A DNA stretch of 64,000 bases, taken from Pseudidiomarina sp. CB1. Its GTDB lineage: Bacteria; Pseudomonadota; Gammaproteobacteria; Enterobacterales; Alteromonadaceae. The notes below the pieces were generated by a model. The model saw only the letters and a list, made by a program, of their open reading frames with translations, ran no database searches and was not told the DNA's origin. Numbering within the stretch: the first letter of the stretch is position 1; every line of letters begins with the position of its first letter. The translations under genes were made by a program, and so were the position numbers. Where the stretch lies: the NCBI RefSeq assembly GCF_024752025.1, contig NZ_JANTPU010000002.1, positions 124,001 through 188,000 on the forward strand, read 5' to 3'. This document shows positions 58,170-64,000 of the stretch, one piece after another.

Positions 58170-59711
58170 TTAGTTGCGCACGGCCTGACCAGGGAGGGCA
58201 GAGGTATCTAGTTTGCCGTCCTCGATCACAAACTGTCCGTTTACGATAGAGTGTTTTAACCCTTGCGAAAGCTGCGCTGGCTTTGCGAAGGTTGCTGCGT
58301 CGTTAAATTCAGGAAGCGAAAACACCACAATGTCGGCGTCGGCACCTACTTGCAGGCGGCCTTTGTGACGCATTTGCGGAATCGCTTGTTGTAAAATCTT
58401 TGCGGGGTAATAGCTGACTTTGGCGATGGCCTCGCTGAGCGAAAGCACTTCGCGCTCGCTCACGTAGTTGCTAACAAAGCGAGCGTAGGTCCCAGCACTG
58501 CGAGGGTGTGACCAAGCTTTGTCGGGTAATGGCCAGGTGTCGCCAGCGACCGGTTTGTTGTCGAGTAACCAATCACCGCCGTCAGAAGCAATCACCCCTT
58601 CAGGCATTAAAATCGCTTGATCGATGAGAGCTTGTTCGTCTGGCTTCGAGGCATCAAGAAAGTGGATAATAATATCGGTTTGCGGCGCTTCGGCTTGTAA
58701 CTGTGCAAACTCTTCTTCACTTAAACGTTTGCCATCGACGGCGAAGTTGTTGGCGCTGATGCCACCAATACGTTCACGCCAACCTTCACCACGGAACATG
58801 GCAGCGCCAATGGACGTTGCTCCGGCGCCGTAAGGGTAGGCTTCGGTTGATAGTTTCACGCCTTGCTGTTGCGAGCGCAAAATCATTGGCCGAATCAGTT
58901 CGATGTCTTTCAAGCTAATGGAGTTAAGGTGCACGATGTGCGCATGCACACCGGTGCCCGCGGCCACAGCGATGATTTCTTGAATGGCTTCAAATGAGCT
59001 TTGGGGCTCTGCCATCGACAAAAAGCGTGCATGGGTAAAGGAGGGCACCCCACGTTCGGCGGCAAGTTGGTTGATGCGATAGTACTCTTTATGGCCCGAA
59101 CCGGGGGCATAACCGGTTAAAAAGCCAACGCCAAGGCCGCCTTGATCAAGGCCTTCAGCAACCAACTGTTCAATCTTGTCCAACTGCTCTGGGGTGGCGA
59201 TGGTGTCTTGCCAGCCGTCACGATTCAATGCTTCGGTAAACCAATCTGCGCGACTTGAGGGCTCAAGCTCTAATAATGCGGCAATGCGTGCGGTGAGCCA
59301 ATTGACGGATGCGCCATAGTTAATGGGGCGGCCTTCTTCGGCACGAATACGGTAGTACTCGTCAATCGGGAAAGCGCCAGATTCGAGTTCTAGTGCAGTG
59401 GTGACGCCATCAAATGCTTGTACACGATTGGCGAGCAAGGTCTGCCCATGGGCGTGCATATCAATAAAGCCAGGACTGACTACGAGTCCAGCAACATCAA
59501 TTTGGCGTTTGCCATGCATGGCTTGTTCGCTGATGGCGACAATCTTACCGTCACGAATCGCGACGTTGCGGACTGCATCGAGTCCGCTTTCGGGATCAAT
59601 AACTCGCCCGCCGGTGAGGACTAGGTCATATTCATGTGTGGCCCAGCTTGGATTTGTAAGCCCCAAGCACAGCAGGGCAAGCACACTTAGGTGCTTGATC
59701 GGTTGCCACAT
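58170..59711 (-). CDS. Secreted D-aminoacylase-like amidohydrolase
   Basis: Amidohydrolase of 513 aa with a signal peptide (LSVLALLCLGLTNPSWA). The metal-binding start VVSPGFIDMHAHGQ gives HxH; THARFL, HAHIVHLNSIS and ASDGGDW supply further ligands. The layout matches the N-acyl-D-amino-acid deacylase/D-glutamate deacylase group, which frees D-amino acids from N-acyl forms. An export signal places the reaction in the periplasm. Cotranscribed with the serine hydrolase; divergent from a GntR regulator. Confidence 0.85.
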   Translation of the reverse strand: MWQPIKHLSVLALLCLGLTNPSWATHEYDLVLTGGRVIDPESGLDAVRNVAIRDGKIVAISEQAMHGKRQIDVAGLVVSPGFIDMHAHGQTLLANRVQAFDGVTTALELESGAFPIDEYYRIRAEEGRPINYGASVNWLTARIAALLELEPSSRADWFTEALNRDGWQDTIATPEQLDKIEQLVAEGLDQGGLGVGFLTGYAPGSGHKEYYRINQLAAERGVPSFTHARFLSMAEPQSSFEAIQEIIAVAAGTGVHAHIVHLNSISLKDIELIRPMILRSQQQGVKLSTEAYPYGAGATSIGAAMFRGEGWRERIGGISANNFAVDGKRLSEEEFAQLQAEAPQTDIIIHFLDASKPDEQALIDQAILMPEGVIASDGGDWLLDNKPVAGDTWPLPDKAWSHPRSAGTYARFVSNYVSEREVLSLSEAIAKVSYYPAKILQQAIPQMRHKGRLQVGADADIVVFSLPEFNDAATFAKPAQLSQGLKHSIVNGQFVIEDGKLDTSALPGQAVRN

Positions 59712-59924
59712 TGTGTTTTTTCCTTTGTTGCTATTGTTGATTAATTAACCATACCTACCACTATTTGTACAGCCTTAATATTAAATAAAACTGTTATAAA
59801 GCGTGTTTTAATAAATAATGGCTGCTCTATTTAGGAAAATGCGGGTATATTATGGGCCTCAGTTGTACTAAAATGAGCTTCATTATGGCCGCTTAAGCGC
59901 CTTATTGAAGGAAGCAGACCCCTT

Positions 59925-60596
59925 ATGAGCAAGCACGACACTTCAGATCCCTATGGCATGATTATGGACGCCATTGTCACGCAATCGCTGCCGCCCAGTC
60001 AGAAGGTTTCTGAGAACATTCTGAGTGAGACGTTCGGTATTAGCCGCGCGATTGCCCGCAATATGATGGAGCGCTTGGTCGCACAGCACTTTTTAGTCAC
60101 GCTGTCGCCACGGGTGACGCAAGTTGCGCCTCTAACCTTATTAGAAATTCGCCAGAACTTTATGTTGCGGCGTATGCTGTTGCCTGAGGTTATCTCGCTT
60201 GCTGGTGCAAAAGTCGACTTTGGTCGCATAGTGGCGCTGAATGACCGCATTGCCGAATTGATGCAGTCCACCGACGATGCCGCTGCCCTCGAGCTGTTAA
60301 AGACCAACAAAGAGCTGAACCTTGCGCTGTGTGAACCGGTGGGCTATCCATTGATGGTCGACTGGATTCGTCAGTTGGAAGACACCGCCATGCGTATTTA
60401 CTGGCTCTATGTTAAGACGAAGCAGTCGTATCCTTATTCCAGCGATCAGCAAAATATTATTATTGACGTGGTGCGCAGTGATGACAGCAAGCGCATTCAA
60501 ACCTGCATCACAGATATGATTGCGCAAACCGAAGAACGGGTACTGAACGCTATTTTTCAGAATAAACAGTTTTATACGCAGGACTTGATTGTTTAA
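59925..60596 (+). CDS. GntR-family (FCD) transcriptional regulator
   Basis: Regulator of 223 aa. The winged helix reads MIMDAIVTQSLPPSQKVSENILSETFGISRAIARNMMERLVAQHFLV; a C-terminal FCD-type helical ligand domain follows, with EIRQNFMLRRMLLPEVISLAGAK. It lies between two operons for D-amino-acid use and probably controls both, answering to a metabolite such as D-glutamate. AAGGAAGC precedes the ATG. Its last 47 bp overlap the end of the transporter gene on the other strand. Confidence 0.85.
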   Translation: MSKHDTSDPYGMIMDAIVTQSLPPSQKVSENILSETFGISRAIARNMMERLVAQHFLVTLSPRVTQVAPLTLLEIRQNFMLRRMLLPEVISLAGAKVDFGRIVALNDRIAELMQSTDDAAALELLKTNKELNLALCEPVGYPLMVDWIRQLEDTAMRIYWLYVKTKQSYPYSSDQQNIIIDVVRSDDSKRIQTCITDMIAQTEERVLNAIFQNKQFYTQDLIV

Positions 60597-61683
60597 TCAC
60601 TGCGCCGAGGCCGAGCGTTAATAACGGCACAATCACCACGGCAATATAAGCGTACGACAGCATGCCGTAGCCACTGGCGATAAGATCAATAATGCCAACC
60701 GCATTGGCAAGGTAGGTCGCGACGAACACAAAGCCAATGGCAATCATTGCCCGATAATACTGCGGAAAAGCCTTGTTGCGACCGCTAAAGCTATTGGCCA
60801 CCCGTTCATTAACCGCATGAATCACGCCGGTACCTGTTTCGATGAAGGTACCGAACAACATCACCTGAAAAGTCACAAACAACCATAGTAAGTTCAGTGT
60901 CGCTAGCACATCGATAATGGGTACTGCGGCGGTGAGCGTGTTGGGGTAGCCCGCCAACAAGGTAACGAACACAAAGATGCCGGGAATGATGGCAATGACG
61001 CCAGCGCATGCGCCCGCACCTAAGGCGTGGCGTGAGCGGCGAAAGCGTGGCACCACAAACAGCACGGCGGCGAGCGCGTTGAGGTTATAAGCTGCATAAC
61101 GCACGCCGTCGACCCCCCAACTACCGCTGATCTCTGTTGCGGCGATGCGCTGCATGATGTCGTTGCCGTAGTTACTGAAAGTGAAGGTAAAGAGCACGAT
61201 GTAGGTCAGATACAATAGCGCTGACCAGCCGACAAAGAACCTTTCGATCCACCGACTCCCAAAGAAGGCAAGGGCACCCACGCAGACCATTAAGATCAGC
61301 ACACCGACGTCAGCAGGCATCCCCAACAACTGTTCGACGATTTCGCCCGCAGCGGAACCAATGACGGCCAAAACCAGTAGGGCGATCAACAGATAGATGA
61401 CTTCAAACAACCACCCAAATCGTCCGAGCAATGCTTGGAAGAAGGTACGGTAGTTGTAACTTTGGGTAAGGCGGGCAAATTCAAAGGCAATGGCGAGCAC
61501 GATACCCCACACCAAGCATGAGATAAGCATACCCACGAGTCCGCCAGCAGCGCCGTGAACAAGAAAGAACTCGGCAATTTCACGGCCAGTGCCGTAGCCA
61601 CCACCAACAATGACGGACTGGAAAATAAGTCCCGGTACTAGATAAATACGAAACCACTGAAACCAGCGTTGTTCACTAAGCAT
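60550..61683 (-). CDS. YkvI-like (LeuT-fold) membrane transporter
   Basis: Integral-membrane protein of 377 aa with about ten hydrophobic segments. PGLIFQSVIVGGGYGTGREIAEFFL, with the broken first helix GGGYGTGRE, is the mark of the YkvI/COG3949 family, distant LeuT-fold relatives. Its gene overlaps the DUF1611 gene by 8 bp, so it probably imports the substrate of that enzyme, plausibly D-glutamate or a related amino acid; no member of the family is characterised to my knowledge. Confidence 0.78.
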   Translation of the reverse strand: MLSEQRWFQWFRIYLVPGLIFQSVIVGGGYGTGREIAEFFLVHGAAGGLVGMLISCLVWGIVLAIAFEFARLTQSYNYRTFFQALLGRFGWLFEVIYLLIALLVLAVIGSAAGEIVEQLLGMPADVGVLILMVCVGALAFFGSRWIERFFVGWSALLYLTYIVLFTFTFSNYGNDIMQRIAATEISGSWGVDGVRYAAYNLNALAAVLFVVPRFRRSRHALGAGACAGVIAIIPGIFVFVTLLAGYPNTLTAAVPIIDVLATLNLLWLFVTFQVMLFGTFIETGTGVIHAVNERVANSFSGRNKAFPQYYRAMIAIGFVFVATYLANAVGIIDLIASGYGMLSYAYIAVVIVPLLTLGLGAVIKQSSPAYKTVYSEK

Positions 61684-62719
61684 GGATCTGCCCTACGGGT
61701 TGCTGAAACTGTTCTTGGAGTACCGACACGAAAGCGTCGCATCCATCAACCAGTGGGTCAACACAGGGGAGCCCTAGTTCAGCTTGTAAATTGTCCAAGT
61801 AAGCGCGCCGTTTGCTCGGATCCAGCGACGAGGTATTCACGCTAACTCCGATGCAACGCACGTGCGGATTGACGATCTTGGCGCATTGCAGGTGTAAATC
61901 GATGCAATCTTTAAGTTCTGGCAATGGATAGTCGGGGCAGGTGCTCACGCGTTCGCGGGCAACGTCGTGACAAACCACAATTGCGTCAGGTTGTGAGCCG
62001 TGCAACAGTCCCATGCTGACTGCTGAAAACGAGGGATTAAACAGCGATCCTTGACCTTCGATAATGTCCCAATGCTCGGGTGTATTATCGGGGGAAATGA
62101 GCTCAGCGGCACCGCTAACAAAGTCACTCACGACGCTATCGATGGGTAAGCCTTCGCCAGCGATCATGATGCCCGTCTGTCCGGTGGCACGAAAGGTCGC
62201 ATTGATACCTTTCGCGTTGAGAGCATGGGTGAGTTCGAGCGCGGTGTATTTTTTGCCGACGGCACAGTCGGTGCCTACCGTGAGTAACCGTAGGCCTTGA
62301 CGCTTGCGACCGGTAGCGATGGGCATTTCGGTGGTCACCTGGCGTACATTAATCACGCGTCCCTCTCCCCGCGACTGCGCCTTCAACAAGTCGGGAATGG
62401 TGGCTAAATTGGTGTGTAAGCCATTGATGATATCCATACCGTTTTCGAGTGCTTTGACAAAAGTCGGCAGCCAGCTTGCCTGAATACTGCCGCCGACAGG
62501 GGCAACGCCAATCACAAGGCTCTTTGCGCCCATTGAGAGTGCTTGCTCGAGGGTAAGGTCGGCTAAGTTGAGATCGACCTTGCAGTCGCTTAGCCGAATC
62601 TGGCCTAGTACGTCTTGCGCACACCACTTTGCTAGCCCTGCTCCCGTTTTCGCCAACGTTTTGTCCTGTATGTCACCTAAAAAGATGACATACGGGGACT
62701 TGATCTGAATTGTACTCAT
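61676..62719 (-). CDS. dgcN: DUF1611 protein, DgcN-like D-glutamate N-acetyltransferase
   Basis: Cytoplasmic enzyme of 347 aa. DUF1611 members have an N-terminal Rossmann-like half (KSPYVIFLGDIQDKTLAKTGAGLAKW) and a P-loop half with GTDCAVGKKYTALELTHAL and EGQGSLFNPSFS, both present. DgcN of marine Pseudoalteromonas acetylates D-glutamate in a two-step D-Glu catabolic pathway, with DgcA as the second enzyme. No dgcA is seen in the window. Gene order with a TonB receptor upstream and a transporter downstream suggests an uptake and use operon. Confidence 0.82.
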   Translation of the reverse strand: MSTIQIKSPYVIFLGDIQDKTLAKTGAGLAKWCAQDVLGQIRLSDCKVDLNLADLTLEQALSMGAKSLVIGVAPVGGSIQASWLPTFVKALENGMDIINGLHTNLATIPDLLKAQSRGEGRVINVRQVTTEMPIATGRKRQGLRLLTVGTDCAVGKKYTALELTHALNAKGINATFRATGQTGIMIAGEGLPIDSVVSDFVSGAAELISPDNTPEHWDIIEGQGSLFNPSFSAVSMGLLHGSQPDAIVVCHDVARERVSTCPDYPLPELKDCIDLHLQCAKIVNPHVRCIGVSVNTSSLDPSKRRAYLDNLQAELGLPCVDPLVDGCDAFVSVLQEQFQQPVGQIHA

Positions 62720-62741
62720 TGGCTACCTACCTATGGTGCGC

Positions 62742-64000
62742 TTAAAAGGCGTAGCTGATCGACACGCCTACTTTACGTGGTTCGAGCGGAATACCGGTGA
62801 CGTCAACAACGTCGGTGCCGGGCACACCAGCAGCGTTGAAGTAGGTATAAGCTTTCTCATCAAATAAGTTATTGATATAGAACGACGCTTGCCAATTATC
62901 CCACTGTAACCCTGTAGTGAAGTTGACCGTGGTATACGCGTCACTCTTCAGGTTCACCGAGGTATCCGCTGGATCTCCGTTGTCGTACGAAGTACTCATT
63001 TCGTCTTTATAACGTGCGCTTAACGTTACCCAACCGGCAGTGCTGCTGTTGAGTTGGTAGTCATAGTAAGCTGCAGCGTTGTAGGTCCATTCAGGAACGC
63101 GCACGACCTGTGCGCCTTTATCGCCGAATAAGCCTGGCTCGTCTTCGTTCAAGGTACTGTCGGCGAAGGCGGCGCTGCCGCGGAAGCCAAAGTTGCGATT
63201 GGCTTGGAAATCAAAGCTGCCTTCCCAGCCATTTACGGTGATACCGCCTTTGGCGTTCGCGCCGGTAGTGACGCCGTAGAAGGTAGCTGTGGCTTGGAAG
63301 TTCTCCCAGTCGATGGTGTAGAGCGATGATTCATAGGTTAAGCGGTCTTCGAGTGCGCTACCTTTAATACCAATTTCATAACTCCACAAATCATCTTGTT
63401 CAATGATCGGTTGTGACAGGGTTTCGCCAGTAAATGGGTCAGCGACCGAGAGGTTCGATGATGCCGGGCGGTAGCCGCTCGCAATCCGCGCATAGAGCGA
63501 GGTAGCTTTTGACGGACGATAACGCGCAGCGAACAAGTAGGTTTCTACGGTTTCATCTGCGGTTGGCATTACGTCCATGGTTTCGCCACCGGCAAGTGGA
63601 CCTTCAGTTTGCCATAAGAGTGTCTGTTCGGTATTCGACACCCGCATGCCTGCAGTAATATCGAAATCTGGGGTGAAGTAATACGTGGCGTTACCGAAGG
63701 CGGCCAATTCTGTGTAGTCACTCGGGAAGCGCGCGTCGAGTGCTAAGAAGCCTTGCGGCTCACCGGTTAAGCGTTGCGCATTGTTGGTGGTTTCTTCGGT
63801 GTAGAACAAGCCAGCAATCCACTCCCATTCGCCCTCGGTAGTTGAGGTAAGGCGTAGTTCGTGTACGGTTTTATCCGATTCAACGTCTCGGGTAAGCGGT
63901 GCTTCGGTCACGCTACCTGGATCAAAGCCGCCGATCATTTCGATGATCGGGCCATAAAGGTAGGCGACGTCAAGGGCATTGAAGCTTTCGTACTTCGCTT
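62742..64000 (-). CDS. TonB-dependent receptor (N-terminus outside window)
   Basis: C-terminal 419 codons of an outer-membrane receptor; the frame stays open to the window end, and a Met at 63938 is internal, since receptor barrel sequence (YESFNALDVAYLYGP) continues before it. The segment is all beta-barrel: LRLTSTTEGEWEWIAGLFYTEETT, GMRVSNTEQTLLW, ARIASGYRPASSN and a C-terminal VSISYAF. The plug is not visible, so the substrate class is open. It lies 22 bp before the DUF1611 gene and likely brings in the substrate of this locus. Confidence 0.9.
   Translation of the reverse strand, partial: AKYESFNALDVAYLYGPIIEMIGGFDPGSVTEAPLTRDVESDKTVHELRLTSTTEGEWEWIAGLFYTEETTNNAQRLTGEPQGFLALDARFPSDYTELAAFGNATYYFTPDFDITAGMRVSNTEQTLLWQTEGPLAGGETMDVMPTADETVETYLFAARYRPSKATSLYARIASGYRPASSNLSVADPFTGETLSQPIIEQDDLWSYEIGIKGSALEDRLTYESSLYTIDWENFQATATFYGVTTGANAKGGITVNGWEGSFDFQANRNFGFRGSAAFADSTLNEDEPGLFGDKGAQVVRVPEWTYNAAAYYDYQLNSSTAGWVTLSARYKDEMSTSYDNGDPADTSVNLKSDAYTTVNFTTGLQWDNWQASFYINNLFDEKAYTYFNAAGVPGTDVVDVTGIPLEPRKVGVSISYAF

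Noticed and set aside
59891-59898. GCTTAAGC palindrome before the GntR gene as its operator
   Set aside because: Eight bases is too short and common to support a claim, and it does not resemble a known FCD-type site.

Overview
The window looks like a chromosomal piece of a marine gammaproteobacterium of the order Alteromonadales, most like Idiomarina or Pseudidiomarina. This is inferred from gene families and order (bipA near glnA-DUF4124-glnL-glnG, cpxRA, rph-pyrE next to yicC, many TonB receptors, RND pumps and GGDEF/EAL proteins) and from moderate GC. No rRNA, tRNA, insertion sequence, phage or CRISPR array was recognised.

Layout. 1-9 kb: bipA (its last codons lie outside the window), a membrane GGDEF-EAL protein, and a two-gene RND pump. 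9-14 kb: the nitrogen operon glnA, a DUF4124 protein, glnL and glnG, with two NtrC sites and a sigma-54 promoter before glnA and a third NtrC palindrome that overlaps the glnL start codon. 14-18.3 kb: cpxR-cpxA-pldB, converging with and overlapping fieF-trmL. 18.3-24.9 kb: a secreted two-domain binding protein, a degenerate peptidase-S51-like secreted protein, pyrE, rph, a TumE-type toxin-antitoxin pair and yicC. 25-26.3 kb: an unrecognised gene pair, one with an NTase-fold motif and one with a PD-(D/E)XK motif, lying between two inverted copies of a short palindromic repeat that occurs four times here. 26.3-34.4 kb: a diguanylate cyclase, a YkoF-like protein, rlmA, a DUF885 lipoprotein, a lipoprotein with exact 18-residue DGSGS repeats, an XRE-cupin regulator with a LysE exporter, and a HipBA module. 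34.4-42 kb: a six-gene metal-efflux operon in which BlaI and an M56 protease head a TolC/CzcC-, CzcB- and CzcA-like pump plus a histidine-rich lipoprotein.

42-47.7 kb: a TonB siderophore receptor with a Fur-like box, a PepSY membrane protein, YefM-YoeB, DUF547, a lipoprotein and a VOC protein. 47.7-53.6 kb: an AT-richer restriction-modification segment (MvaI/BcnI-like nuclease and a divergent cytosine-5 methyltransferase), a parvulin, and a methyltransferase-HNH fusion. 53.7-56.2 kb: five membrane proteins, four of them very small, then a DUF1653 protein and an NTF2-like protein. 56.2-64 kb: a locus that probably takes up and breaks down D-amino acids or their acyl or peptide forms (serine hydrolase, D-aminoacylase-like amidohydrolase, GntR regulator, YkvI-like transporter, DgcN-like DUF1611 protein, TonB receptor cut by the window end).

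The best candidates for something undescribed are the repeat-bracketed NTase/PD-(D/E)XK pair (24.93-26.31 kb), the BlaI/M56-controlled metal efflux operon whose protease has a His/Cys-rich periplasmic loop (34.4-42 kb), and the methyltransferase-HNH fusion beside the restriction-modification system (51.9-53.6 kb). All functions are read from motifs and family memory; no database search was run.
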